The notes under the pieces: model-generated
Told to the model about the DNA's origin: nothing
Seen by the model: only the letters and a program-made list of their open reading frames with translations
Databases searched by the model: none
In this document: one piece after another, positions 31,557 through 43,146 of the stretch
How positions within the stretch are numbered: position 1 is the first letter of the stretch
How the letters are laid out: each line of letters starts with the position of its first letter
Assembly: GCA_951799405.1 (NCBI GenBank)
Contig: OX637344.1
Span: 4,712,001-4,776,000, forward strand
Reading direction: 5' to 3'
Length of the DNA stretch: 64,000 bases
Source: Agapetus fuscipes
Lineage: Eukaryota > Arthropoda > Insecta > Trichoptera > Glossosomatidae
Translations under genes and position numbers: made by a program

Positions 31557-31877
31557 GTTTTTTTTTTAAGAAATCCTGTGCGGTAGACTCCCTAGATTCT
31601 AGAGACTCTAGGGGTCTATGACACTTGTTGCAGTGCCACAGAGGTGTACGAGCTTGGTTGTCGCTACAAAGCGCCAATACTCAAGCAAGACCCAGTTGCT
31701 GTAAGGCTGGATGGACCTTCAGTGCCCGGTCTTTGGTAAAGGTTTTATGATTTTTTTTCAACCCAGCGAAGAGCGTATTTCGGAATATAAATGGTATATT
31801 TTTTGTGCTCCGCCGGGATCCGAATCCACAACCTTCCATTTACGAGTCCGAAGTGTTACCACTGGACTACGGATCGG
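31557..31877 (-). mobile_element. SINE-A, type 2 (poly-A), no 5S head
   Basis: A-run, type 2 tail with CCCTAGATTCTAGAGACTC, body and tRNA-like part with GGACTACGGATCGG. It directly abuts a small MITE ending at 31556. Confidence 0.88.
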
Positions 31878-31934
31878 TTTGTTTTTATGATACATTTTTT
31901 ACTCGGTAAGGTTTGTTTTATTTGATTTTTATTT

Positions 31935-32078
31935 TCCACCACTTCAAGTAAAGTGCTTGACGTAAGGCCACCTTACCTGTAAAAAATAAATAGATTCCAT
32001 TCGCCACATGCGAAACCCTTCGGGTATAACGCGGCAAGGAATTACACTACAAGTGTAGCTTAGTTGCGAGTTATTTGA
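31935..32078 (+). mobile_element. SINE-B 3' fragment
   Basis: CTTACCTGTAAAAAATAAAT through ATAACGCGGCAAG to TGTAGCTTAGTTGCG. The tRNA-like head is absent. Confidence 0.7.
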
Positions 32079-32145
32079 CAACTCTGTGGAGGCCCTGGCC
32101 AACCTCAGTGGAATAGCGACAGAGTTACGTCCATTTAGATTTTTT

Positions 32146-32430
32146 TTAAATCCGGTCGATAGCTCAGTTGATAGAACACCTGCGTTTCATGCCATAGTGC
32201 AAGGGTTTGATCCCCACCAGGGGTGTAAAACTCAAAATCAAAATAATGAAAGATTTACTTAGATTTAACCTTCAGAAGAAATGGACTATGGAGCTGGGAA
32301 ACTCGTACTTCAAGTGAAATGGTTGGCGTAAAACCGGTCCCTTACCTGTTAAAATAAATTGGATCCACACTCCACATAGGTAGGAGTAAGAAGTTTCACT
32401 GTAATAACAGCTTAATTGCGTCTTGTTATC
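32146..32430 (+). mobile_element. SINE-B, near full-length
   Basis: Head CCGGTCGATAGCTCAGTTGA with box A, a decayed box B (AAGGGTTTGATCCCCACC), the SINE-B body, and the end GTAAGAAGTTTCACTGTAAT. Confidence 0.82.
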
Positions 32431-32442
32431 TTTAATCTGTTA

Positions 32443-32828
32443 TCGATAGTCTAAATTGCAAAGTTATATTAAAATTTAAAATTCATAAGTACTAAATGCA
32501 TGCCCACAAAAAGACACGTGTGAGTTTGCGCTTACAAATGCTGCATGTGTACCCACCCACGATTACAAAATAAATACACAGTTAAAATCCAAACCTCAAA
32601 TGAACACGCAACGCAACGCAAACGCAACTAATCTACACATATAGTGTAACTTCTTGCGGCGTTTACCCCGAGGGGTTTTGCATGTGGCGAGTGGAACCTA
32701 TTTCTATGTGGAACACAAGTCCTGCAACTTTCGCCGACCTTCCCTGAAACAGAGGTGACATTGGAAAAGTGAACTATTTTTGCCCAGAATCGATGGTCAG
32801 CCTCATACCAATCTATAATTCAAGAAAT
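32443..32828 (-). repeat. Element C split by SINE-B and ACGCA repeats
   Basis: The 3' half at 32443-32605 and 5' half at 32706-32828 flank ACGCAACGCAACGCAAACGC and a SINE-B fragment. Confidence 0.8.
32633..32705 (-). mobile_element. SINE-B 3' fragment inside element C
   Basis: CTACACATATAGTGTAACTT to GAACCTATTTCTATG is the antisense 3' end of SINE-B, sitting within an element C at 32443-32828. Confidence 0.65.
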
Positions 32829-33106
32829 ATACTGTGAGGGTTTTTCCTCTGTCCTGCTGATTGACACAATTAATAATATAACAGCCACTTTAATATGTTT
32901 ACTTTTATTCCTTTCACAATGTATACATAATAAACCACAGCACAATAATATTAATTATTCTTAATTACACATGCTTGTGGCTCTCACGCCAGGCAAGCTT
33001 CTTCCCCCTTTCTGCATTCTTTTGTTTTCCTTTTTCCATTCAAATTGAAATACAATGTTCCATTCTACCAAACAAACAAACTCATCTCGTTACAATACCC
33101 GTGAAA

Positions 33107-33178
33107 CTAAATTGGATGTGCATTCCACATGGGTAGGAGTAAGAAGTCTCATTGTATCTACAGCTTAGTTGCGTCCAC
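33107..33178 (+). mobile_element. SINE-B 3' fragment
   Basis: AAATTGGATGTGCATTCCAC to CAGCTTAGTTGCG. Confidence 0.6.
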
Positions 33179-33227
33179 GTTGCGTCTTTTGATAAACGAA
33201 TAAAATAAAACACCTCACTGCTTATTG

Positions 33228-33490
33228 TTCCTTGACTTATAGGTTGGTATGCGGCTGATCACCCATGCTGTAGAAAATGGTTCACTTTGCCAATGTCACC
33301 CCTGTTACAGGGAAGGACGGCAAGAGTTGCAGGGTGTATGTCCATTTGAGATTTGGTTTTTATGTTGTAGGTTCACATGAGGCATACGTGCAAGCGCGAA
33401 CTTGTACGTGTCTGCATGTGAAAATGCATGTAATGTGAATCTCCAATGTAACATATCTTTGCAACTTAGATTAGATTAGATTAGATTAGA
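33228..33490 (+). repeat. Element C
   Basis: Full-length, with four AGATT tail units. Confidence 0.93.
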
Positions 33491-33747
33491 CTGCCCACTA
33501 AAGTATTTCCGGATTTTTTTAAAAATGATTTTCCAATTTCTTTATATAAGATACCGACCAGCTGCTGGTCCTTTGTGATAACAAGCTAAATAAAGGAGCA
33601 TAATCCTGGGCGCCGTGGGGGAGGCCGTTAATCTGTCGCTACAATAATTATGTGTGTTGTCCTGAGAGAATATACGGCGAAAATGCTGCTTATTCCGGAA
33701 ATTTCCGACACGGAAACCCTTGATTATCCGAGTTCTTCTTAACCTTA

Positions 33748-33984
33748 CAACACATATAGTAAATATACACATTCTTGCCGCGTTGTCCATGAAGGGTTCG
33801 CATGTGGTGATTCGGGACCTATTTATTTTTACTAGTAAGGAGGCGGGCCGTACACAAAACACTTCTGTGGAAGGGGGAATCTCCCAGCTTGCAACGGTGC
33901 TGGTTCTCATTTCTTGTGAAGGCTGACTAAGCCTGTTCGGTATTTTACTTTGGGTTTGAAGTAAACACCTAAATGGAAAATCAT
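33748..33984 (-). mobile_element. SINE-B lacking its tRNA head
   Basis: 3' end to body (TTCTTGTGAAGGCTGACTAA, TAAACACCTAAATGGAAAAT); truncated before the tRNA-like part. Confidence 0.75.
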
Positions 33985-34044
33985 TGAGAATTAAAAAAAA
34001 TAATGTCTTATTAGCCTGAGCCGCCAGCATTACAGATCAACCGA

Positions 34045-34242
34045 ATTTTTTTTTTGTCCTTTGTACTTCTTTAATTTTATCCAAAGTAAAAACCTTTTTC
34101 ATACAAACTCTCCTTTTATTATGACTCTGGATATTCAATTCACTCGCTATTTTAGGAATTTAGTCCATCCATACCTTTCTAGGTCTTCCTCTACCACGAC
34201 ATCCACCTATTCATTGCTGCCGAACAACAATCGCACTCCCCG
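34045..34242 (-). pseudogene. LINE C-terminus fragment
   Basis: - strand counterpart of 25964-26180 (GRGRPRKVWMD-type and NIQSHNKRRVCMKK-like residues), with breaks. Confidence 0.7.
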
Positions 34243-34257
34243 ATTAGGTACTTATAC

Positions 34258-34476
34258 ATCGCCACCTTAAAGGTAAAACTGAATAAGTGCTGATTCACTG
34301 ATTTAAGTAAATGAAATTATTATAAGGAAGTGCTCATGAAAGTGTTCTAAACTTTATGATTTTCACACAGTTTTAGTACTTTCTCTCGACGAAAATAGGA
34401 AAAAAGGTGCATTTATCTTAGAAAGCCGTGTTAGCTTAAAATGACACTTATTCAGTTTTACCTTTAAGGTATCGAT
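34258..34476. mobile_element. MITE-F, complete
   Basis: Inverted ends ACCTTAAAGGTAAAACTGAA and TTCAGTTTTACCTTTAAGGT, about 219 bp, with no open frame. Confidence 0.85.
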
Positions 34477-34994
34477 ATAATAAATTACAGAACGTTTATA
34501 AATAGCCTACAAAAGTGTACTAAAATTTGGTTTTATTTTGCACTATATTATAAAGTCCGTATGTAGAGGAGTATCCGGGGTATGATCGGTCCTCAGCATC
34601 TCGGATAATCGAGGTCCTATTGTGATGTAAAAAGCACAAGAGATTCGTGATAGATGGAACAGCTTGGCTATAAATAAAGCATCCACGTAAAAAGACAACG
34701 TATATTCGATTTATAACAAGTTCTCACATACTTCGTAAGAACCTCGCACGTAATATAATATAAAGATATTTCTTTCAATAGAATGCAATGTTGTTTGCCT
34801 TTTAAAGCGACTATTTTTTAGGCAATTATACCTATTAAATTACGGATTAATTTAATAGTTTAAATAGGATACGTTTAAAATACACATGTTAAAATAAAAA
34901 AATAAAAAATGGGAGAAAAGTTTAATGATGTAACATAACATTTCCGTACATATTAAACTTGTATAAGCATTTAAAAGCTGACGGAAAATCTTAC
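34477..34994. other. AT-rich intronic sequence
   Basis: Nothing recognised. Confidence 0.5.
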
Positions 34995-35310
34995 TGTTAG
35001 GAACGTATCAGTTCGTGGTGGTATGAGCCTAAGCACGTAGATTGCTGGTGTAGGTAATGTACTCTCTGGAATTGTGTTGAACAATTCTAGTGGAAGTATC
35101 TCGAACATGCAAGAATCATCCCTCCCGCCCATATATATACGAGCAAAGATTCTGTAGGCCAGCCAGAGCCGCTTAGAGTATTGTGCCGCGAAGTCGATAA
35201 GATAGAGCGAGAAAAGTGACAGCACTGTGCAACCAATATTAAGATAAATAACTCTTGTGAAATAAATAAATCCCAGTTTAATTAAAAGAACCTCAAGTAG
35301 AGTCATAACA
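34995..35310 (+). mobile_element. Solo LTR (316 bp), copia-like ends
   Basis: Begins TGTTAGGAACG and ends GTCATAACA, with TGTTA/TAACA inverted ends. TATATATA lies at 35132-35139 and overlapping AATAAA at 35261-35270. Flanks are TTAC and ATAC, an imperfect 4-bp duplication. The TGTTAGGA start is like many Copia LTRs. No coding region follows. Confidence 0.65.
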
Positions 35311-35356
35311 ATACCTCTAAATTATTTACGTTGATATTTTGTTTTCAGTATGAAGA

Positions 35357-35447
35357 TTTTTTTTTTTAAGAAAGCCCGTGCGGGAGACTCCCTAGAGTCA
35401 AGAGACTCTAGGGGTCTATGACACTTTTTATAGTGCCGCAGAGGTGT
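35357..35447 (-). mobile_element. SINE-A type 2 tail only
   Basis: A-run and GCGGGAGACTCCCTAGAGTC through the CCGCAGAGGTG region; severely 5' truncated. Confidence 0.75.
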
Positions 35448-36442
35448 TGGTGATGTGGCAGTTGTCCTTGTCCGGTTGCAGGGCCGTTATCTGCGCAGTG
35501 CTGTCGTGTGTGTTGCGTTGCGTTGTGTTTTGAGACACTGAGAGGAAATGGCGATTGATATTGGATTTGAAAAGAGCAAGGTTAAATTGGGATGGAAACA
35601 CAGATACCAGAAACACAAATACTTTAAGACAGTTTAAGAGCAATAAATAAATAAACATTTTTTGATTTTGTGTATAGGTAGGTACTGTAGGTATATACAC
35701 AGTGAAAATTCATTTTTATGATACACTAAATAAATAAATAAATTTCACTAAATTCCTTGGAATGAAATGGTTCAAATACAAAATTTAGTACAATAATATG
35801 GATGTACTCGTAATTACAACAAATTTCAAAGCAGGAAATAATATCACACGGCTGAGTGAAGGCAAATGAAATTAATGTACACGTAAAACCTGAGTCGTAA
35901 TTAACGATAGTGATCGTGAACCCCTATAACGACATTCGGAGCTCATTCCCAATATCAGGCATTCGCCATATGACGGCCGGATAATGGAGTTTTCGAATTT
36001 GTAATTCACAGGTCTGTCTAAGGGCGCATTAAGCCCAAGGCATACATTTCTATTTTCACGAATATGTAACTGTGTGTTTTATTTGTCGGTGTAAGTGTCT
36101 GATAAAGTATGTGAAGTCTCTCTATTAGTGAATACAAGTTACGTACTAATATACTTGTCTTTGTATTGATCGAGAGTTTGGTTGAGACAAGTCTCGCATG
36201 TTCAAATTCCCAATGATTCGAGAATGATCCTTATAGCTGCTATAAAATAAGGACCAAAGCTCTTAATTGTAGCCGGAGAAGCCAACTGACCGTTGTATGG
36301 CGTACGTGCAATGTGACTCTGTATGTGAACCGTATCTGAAATAAATGGTGTAAAAATGAATCATCGCAATTTTGATTGAATTTATATGCGAAAATCATAA
36401 CAATATTGATGAAAGCTTGTGTGTATGAGGATCTATAACTTA
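35448..36442. other. Non-coding, possible decayed LTR-like promoter at 36067-36345
   Basis: CTATAAAATAAGG at about 36239 and AATAAA at about 36341 have LTR-like order, but no matching ends were found. Confidence 0.35.
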
Positions 36443-36690
36443 AATAATCTATAATAATCTAAGTTGCGATGATATATTACATTTAAAATGCAATTTCAAA
36501 AACAGACACGTATAAGTTTGCTCTTTACACCTGCCGCACGTGGACTGACAACATATAAACCCAATCTTAAATTAATATAAGCCCTGCATCGTTTGCCGAC
36601 CTTCCCTGAAACAGGGATGACATTGGCACAGTAAACTATTTTTTAAAGCATAGGTGGTCAACCTCATACCAACCAATAAGTTAAAGGCCT
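36443..36690 (-). repeat. Element C, diverged
   Basis: AATAATCTAAGTTGCGATGA to CATACCAACCAATAAG. Confidence 0.85.
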
Positions 36691-36782
36691 ACAAGCACCT
36701 TTGGGATGATCCAGTATAATGAAAAGGCGCTGTCAATTTTTTTGTTTTTGTTTTTTTTTTATTTAAGGGATTCTATCAAATC

Positions 36783-37025
36783 CAGTCTAAGTTGCAAAGA
36801 TATGTAACATTGGGGATTCACATAACATGCATTCTCACAAGCAGATACGTACAAGTTCACGCTTGCGCATGCCGCATGTGAACCTACAACACAAAAAAAC
36901 AAATCTCAAATGGAAATACACCCTGCAACTCCTGACGACCTTTCCTGAAACAGTAGCGACATGGCAAAGTGAACCATTTTCTACAGCATGGGGGTTCAGC
37001 CTTATACCAAACTATGAGTTGAGGG
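36783..37025 (-). repeat. Element C within a duplicated block
   Basis: This copy and the next 230 bp are repeated at 55833-56322. Confidence 0.88.
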
Positions 37026-37252
37026 GTTTTATCATAAAAAAATAAGAAGAAGTTATTGAAGATAGCTAGAAACCTTCTCGTAAGTCATCAACGCAGGGAA
37101 GTGGATGCCTTCACATAATGCTCACCACCATCATGTCTCTCATGCATCTTTATTATCCCGTTTTCAACACCATTTGTCTCTTCCCCCTTGACAAACTGCC
37201 GCCCTAGGTGTTCACATTATTTGACTTCACTTCAACACGTACCTGTCCTAGT
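36783..37252 (-). repeat. Duplicated block (partner of 55833-56322)
   Basis: Element C plus about 230 bp of unique-looking sequence with few differences from the copy next to exon C. It is possibly the 3' end of a longer element that finishes in element C. Confidence 0.85.
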
Positions 37253-37489
37253 CTCTCCTCATCTATATCTATAATATCAGAGAGTGTCGCACGGCGGTTT
37301 GTCGATAGAAAGCAATTACCTTCTTGCGGTAAAACCCGCCTTTGCGTTCAAACCAAATGCTTCGTTTGTGCTCACTTTATTTCACGTTTCTTATAAGTAA
37401 TTCCCCAAAAGGACATGTTTTGCAAGCAAATTTTACAACACAAATTATATCTCAATGTACCTCCTCACTACCCTATGCCTTCCTGTCAC

Positions 37490-37705
37490 TGTAACTCTGT
37501 CACCATTCCGCTAGGGGTGGTCAGAGCGTCTGCAGAGCTGCCTCCATTTCTTCCTATCCTTACATACCTCTTTCAATTAATTCATATCCATCACCTTTTT
37601 CACGCATTTTCTTCTTTTACGCTCACTTTGTACATCCCATTCTTTCACAATCTCCTCAATCTGATCACTCCATACTTTTCTCGGTCGTCCCTTACCTCTT
37701 TTTGC
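37490..37705 (-). pseudogene. LINE C-terminus fragment (GRPRK-type)
   Basis: - strand KRGKGRPRKVWSDQIEEIVK and SERKRRKCVKKVMDMN; almost the same DNA as 17458-17660. Confidence 0.85.
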
Positions 37706-37960
37706 AACCGTCGCAATTTTCAATCTTTTGTGAGAAAAATATAATATGCTTTGGCATTCACTGCGTTTTTCATGTAAAATAAATACAAGCATTCTGAACT
37801 TCGAACTCCGCTGTGGAAGTGGGAAAATTCTAAGCATATAAAATTGAATAGGGTATTTTGCAATATTGAGTCATTTGGTAAAAGGTGAACAAGGTCCTAA
37901 TTCGAACTCCAAAATAAAACAAAATATTTTGCATGTCAAAAATAACTTTTCTATTTCTTT

Positions 37961-37963
<3 letters not shown>

Positions 37964-38009
<46 letters not shown>

Positions 38010-38462
38010 TTTTTTTTTTTTTTTTTTTAAGAAAATCCTGTGCGGGAGACTCCCTAGATTCTGAAGACTCTAGGGGTCTATGACACTTGTTGTAGTGCCG
38101 CAGAGGTGTACGAGCTTGGTCGTCGGTACAAAGCGCCAATACTCAAGCAAGACCCAGTTGCTGTGAGGCTGGATGGACCCTTGGTGACCGGTCATTGGTA
38201 AAGGCTTATGAATTCTTCAACCCAGCGAAGAGCACATTCGAAATATTAATGGTATTTTTGTGTGCTCCGCCGGGATCCGAATCCACAACCTTCCATTTAC
38301 GAGTCCGAAGTGTTGCCACTACGGACTACGGACCGGTCCGAGATGCCAACGACACGCGGTGTACCTGAGCGGTCACCCATCCAAGTACTGACCACGCCCA
38401 ATGTTGCTTAACTTCGGTGATCTATGGGAACCGGTGCTTTCAACATGGCTAACGTCGTTGAC
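37964..38462 (-). mobile_element. SINE-A, full-length, poly(A)-tailed subtype
   Basis: Read on the - strand: 5S-like head 38462-38340, tRNA-like part to about 38270, shared body, then a type 2 tail (TGTCATAGACCCCTAGAGTC, CTCCCGCACAGGATTTTC) and about 64 A with one interruption. The long, nearly pure A-run suggests recent insertion. Confidence 0.9.
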
Positions 38463-39155
38463 AAACGTCGTTTTAAACGTAGTTTAATATTTTAGTAGTT
38501 TCTATATCTTAATTGATTGTTTACATTAAAAAAAAAAACTTTTCGAAACGGATGTTTGTGGCCCCTGCTACGTCATTTTCTTGTATCCACAACGCTGAGC
38601 TAGCATTGCGATGGCTTTAAGATGAATCAAGAAAATGACATCACATACGAAAATTCAATCCAAAGAGCGTTTTGGAGCGCTCATTCATTTTTTCCCCATA
38701 AAAAACTTTGTTAATAGAACAAATAAATTAAAATTCAAGAAGTTTTGTGATTAGTTCATAATAGGGGATTAGAATCGACAAGAAAAAAAAAGTTAGATTT
38801 CCCTATTTACCAACGAAAAAGCCTGTGAGGCTTTGTTTTACTTATGAAAGTAAATGTGTTTTGCGTAGGTATACTATGGGCACAGAACAAAATCTAACTA
38901 AATTAAATAAATTGCACAGAATCTGTACTCGACTTTCTTGCAAAAATTTACCCACTGTATGACGTATGTAAAGCTAGAATCATCTACCAGCTTATGCCGT
39001 TTCAATAAAAATGTAATATATCAATAATAAATCAATTTTATTCCACCGCGGTGTGTACCTGCATACTCGTACAATATGGATATAGGCATATAAATACTTA
39101 AATGAATATAAATATTTTGTTGATTTATTTGAAAAAGTACCAATTACACAAGAAA
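38463..39155. other. AT-rich intronic sequence
   Basis: Nothing recognised. Confidence 0.5.
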
Positions 39156-39215
39156 GATCCTCGACTCATAGGTTGGTATGAAGCTGACCTCAGTACTGTA
39201 CTGTACTGTATCCTG

Positions 39216-39830
39216 CCACCGTTTCATTAGGGGTGGCCGGTACCTCCGCAGATGCGCCTCCACTTTTTGCTGTCATCACCTTTTTCATACATACTCTTCT
39301 CTTATTCTCACTCTGCAGAATCCATTATTTCGCAATCTCACCTATTTGGTCTAACCATTCTTTCCTCAGCCTTCCCCTTCTGCGCTTTCCTCTGACATTT
39401 CCTTTGTACACTTTCTTCGTTAGTTGTTCATCATCCTTTCTTTCAAGATGTCTGAACCATCTCATCGTACTTTTTTGTACTTTCATTCTCATATTCTCTT
39501 TTATACCACACTCGTTCATCACTCAAGCATTACGTACTCTATCACTCAGTGTCTTTCCAGCCATTGCTCTCAGGTAAGCCATTTCAACCGTACTTACATA
39601 CTTTACTCAGCTCACATTCATTAAGCCTCACTTCCACCAACCAATATGCCATTGTGGACCGCCGATCTCATATTCTTCGTAAGTTTCCTATTTCTTGCAA
39701 TTCTTCCAATCGTTTCCATTACACTTCTTCCTCTACTAGCGCGCTTTTCCAATTATTTCGTCAATTTCGCATTCGACTCAAATTTGCTTCCCAGATAATC
39801 AAATTCTTTCACGACCTCCATTCCTTGACT
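39216..39830 (-). pseudogene. LINE reverse-transcriptase C-terminal region
   Basis: - strand MRMKVQKSTMRWFRHLERKD, then RGKRRRGRLRKEWLDQIGEI, with further upstream coding remnants to 39830. It is the longest copy of this type here. Confidence 0.85.
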
Positions 39831-40075
39831 TATAGGTTGGTATGAGGCTGACCACCCATACTGTAAAAAATGGTTCACTTTGCCAATGTCACCCCTGTTT
39901 CAGGGAAGGTCGGCAAAAGTTGTGGGGCTTATGTTCATTTGAGGTTTGGATTTTATTTGTAAGTACACTTTCAGCATTTGTAAGCGCGAACTACACTTGT
40001 TGGTTTGTGGGCATACATCTGAGAGCTTTAAATGAATATATCCTTGCAACTTAGATTATAGATTATAGATTATTA
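39823..40075 (+). repeat. Element C, ATAGATT-tail subtype
   Basis: Full-length; tail TTAGATTATAGATTATAGAT. Confidence 0.92.
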
Positions 40076-40139
40076 TAGACCTCCACTCTTTTTTCATTCA
40101 GTCTTTATCTCAATTTTCTCGCATTTCTCAGTCCTCCCA

Positions 40140-40345
40140 AAGTGTAAAAAATAATTCACTTTGTCAATGTCACCCCTGTTTCAAGGAAGGTCGGCAAGAG
40201 TTGCAAGTTTTATGTTTAATTTGTAAGTACAAATTCAGCATTCGTTAGCGCGAACTTACACATACCTGTTTGTGGGCATGCATTTCATATTAGTTTTGAA
40301 TGTTTATATTTCATTGCAACTTATATTCTAGATTATTATAGATGG
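40140..40345 (+). repeat. Element C, diverged
   Basis: AGTGTAAAAAATAATTCACT to TTATATTCTAGATTATTAT. Confidence 0.82.
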
Positions 40346-41580
40346 TCATTGAACCCTTTTGTATGCAAACTAGTACTTTGTATGGTGGGTAAACTTTTTA
40401 GTTATATTTTGAAAAAGTAACGACTGATTATTATTGGTATTTATAAAATTTTAAGAATCGCAGCCATTTATCTATTTTTAACCCTTTGACTACCAAGAAA
40501 ATTGCTAATACATTTTGTATGGAAAATTTTCACTCTGTATGGCGGCTATACTTTTGATTCACTTTTTGGAAAAAATAATGATGGCAATATATAGGTTATT
40601 ATTATTATTTTACATTTGTACTACATTATTTTTTTATTAACCCTCTAACTGCCGAGAATTTTTCCATTATTTTTTTCTTTTATATGGCAACTCCCTAAAT
40701 CGAGATTATGATGAAGAAATGATTATAATTATTAGATAGCACTATTATATAAATGGATTCACAAAAAATTTCAGAAAAATCGTCGGAGCCGTTTTTGAGA
40801 AAATCGCATTTTAAATTTTCAGCTCTTCGGAAGCCATCTTGAATTTTCAAAAAAGTAAAAAAAAAATGATTACGAATTAAAGTGATAAGCTTGTTCTTTC
40901 TATCAAATCTAAAACAAATTCAAATATCTTGCATTTTAATAGGTTTTTGTAATATTTTCGATTTAAAATTTCAGGTCGTGTAAACGGTGCTTTATATTTA
41001 TTTTTTCAAAAAATTTTTTTTTTAAATTTGTAGAAATTTATGTTGTCCGTAATATTGTAGAACATTATATTTTTGTTGACCCCTTAACTGTCGAGAAAAT
41101 CACAATCGTTTGTTTTTTTCATATGGCAGCCCATAGACACAGATTAGTAAGAGTATTGCCATAACTAATTTATTAAGTTAAAAACTAATAAATGGCAACT
41201 CTGAAAATTTAAAAAAAATTCTTGGAGCCGTTTTTGAGAAAAGTGCAATTTTATGTTTTTTTTGTATGGCAGCCATCTTGAATTTTCAAGTTGGTGTAAT
41301 GCCATGTTATTCATACTTAATACATGTCCAAAAAAGTTGATGTAGCCAAAATTTGGTATCTCTAGGTCTTATACTTTGGAAAGTGACACACACACATACA
41401 TACATACATACATACATACATACATACATACATACATTCATACATACAGACGGACGTTTTTGAAAGATAGTGTTTTTTGGCATGTCCTGCACCAGGACAA
41501 CTCATTTCCGTGAAAACCTCGAAATTTTTTTTTTACACCAAATCATAACTTTCTTTATAGCCTTCGGCTATAGCAAGAAA
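40346..41580. repeat. Diverged internal repeats ending in TTCGGCTATAGCAAGAAAGT
   Basis: Segments starting AACCCTTTGACTACC, AACCCTCTAACTGCCGAG and ACCCCTTAACTGTCGAG recur about every 160-450 bp, each followed by a TATGGCAGCC-like phrase. With the CATA repeat and the TTTATAGCCTTCGGCTATAG end this looks like one old transposon with internal repeats. Confidence 0.55.
41389..41447. repeat. (CATA)n microsatellite
   Basis: ACATACATACATA repeats followed by CAGACGGACG, a combination seen at the ends of some insect transposons. It sits inside a repeated AT-rich region (40346-41580). Confidence 0.9.
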
Positions 41581-42314
41581 GTAAAAAAGTAAATCCACGG
41601 CTTTTTTTTATCTTTTTTAACCTAGAGAGAACGTACTTATGTTTTTTTCTTATTTTTCACAAATCAGTGTTTTGCCTATCGTAGGCGTCGTAGCTTTGAA
41701 TGCAGCCAAAGGTGATAGGTTAACTTGGCGGGATTTTGAACGGGAGACCTTGGTTAAATAGCTGTGAATAGAGTTGTGGGTGTTTGCCATTGTGCGTTTG
41801 ACTGCTCGTGGTGTTTGCGAGGGTGGTTACTCCATGATCAATCACTCAGCCGTATGGAGGAGGGGGAGAGATGATGACGCTCAAGTGTGGAAGATCCGAA
41901 ACGGCGCTGGCACTTTGGCGTAGAGTCTATAGCCCATTACAGCGCGTACCAAACTTTTATATACAAAAGGCAAATAAAAAGCGTAAAAAGATGTATCGAG
42001 CGATAATGTCTAGTGGATAACACTTTGGATTCGTTATCAGAAGGTGGTAGGCTTAATTAATATCCAAATATGTTTTTTGCTGTTGGATTTTATTATTTCT
42101 TAAATTGAATTCAATTCTATTCTATAGCACTAGTATATAAGGCAAGTTTTGCTGGAAGAGAGCAGAGATTGAACAGCATTCATTGAAATTTTTCACAATT
42201 ACAAATCAATAGTGTAAAATTATTTGTAAAATAAATTTAAGCCAAAATAATGAAAATCACCATAGGTACTGTCATCTATTTTGATTTTAAACACTTAAAG
42301 CATGACATGAAAAA
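41581..42314. other. Mostly unique non-coding sequence
   Basis: Apart from the possible SINE head at 41995 nothing is recognised. Confidence 0.5.
41995..42075 (+). mobile_element. Possible tRNA-like SINE head
   Basis: ATGTCTAGTGGATAACAC resembles an A box; the B box is decayed (GGTGGTAGGCTTAATT). Confidence 0.3.
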
Positions 42315-42665
42315 CTCTGAAGGATAGAGTTAAGGATGAATGGGGGAAAGAAAAATAAATAAAGAGGATGTGAAAGTTAAGGTAAGTACAAAAGAATGTG
42401 ATGAGATTGTTTGGGCATCTGAAAATAATGAATGATTATAGACTGACAAAATATATAAACAAAGTGTGAAAGGAAAAAGAGGTAAGGGTAAAACCGAAAA
42501 AAGTATAGAGTGTTCAGATTGAGGAGATTGTGATAGAATGGGAAAAACAAAGTAATTTTAAAAGATGAAAATGAGATACGTAAGGATAATTTGAAATGGA
42601 GGCAGCTCTATACAGAGACTCTGACCACTCTTAGTGGAATGGCGCCAGAGTTACAGTTACAGTAA
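42315..42665 (+). pseudogene. LINE C-terminus fragment (GRPRK-type)
   Basis: + strand QKNVMRLFGHLKIMNDYRLT-like frame with breaks, then WRQLYTETLTTLSGMAPELQ, the same C-terminus seen in antisense at 44885. Confidence 0.75.
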
Positions 42666-42989
42666 TCACTCAAGAAACTAAATGAAGACTTACAGGGGAA
42701 GAACAAGGAATATCAGTTGAAGAAAATTATAAGTAACTTAAAATTGTAAATTTTAAATCATGGTTATTGCGTGTCACAAAGAACCAGAAATACCGCCAAA
42801 AACTTGTGATAGAGACTGTTGTTGCATTACAAATTTTGTAGAGCTTTAGATACACGCATATGCCACTAGATTTTACTTTTATTCTTACGAACTTATCTTC
42901 TTATTTTTGTTTTTCCATAGTAAATAGTATTCAAATCGATCGAATGACAGTGATCAGTTCATTGGTATGATTGCTACCCTCAGGGGTGG

Positions 42990-43146
42990 TAGTCTCATCA
43001 CCACGGTAATTCTAACCTACCGAATATCGGTAATATTTGTATGAACACCTGTCAATCCAAGATGGCCGCAAGTGAACAGCTGATTAGTATTCATACAAAT
43101 ATTACCGATATTTGGTAGGTAAGAATTACCGTGGTGATGAGACTTC
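42990..43146. mobile_element. Inner MITE of MITE-G, standing alone
   Basis: Arms AGTCTCATCACCACGGTAAT / ATTACCGTGGTGATGAGACT around ACAGCTGATTAG. Confidence 0.88.

Noticed and set aside
36067..36345. Fourth solo LTR
   Set aside because: TATA-like and AATAAA signals exist, but no TG...CA ends with a matching duplication could be found.
39842..40054. 70-codon frame MRLTTHTVKNGS... and its near-copies at 6453-6665 and 51099-51311
   Set aside because: All coincide with element C copies; the shared peptide reflects the repeat, not a gene.
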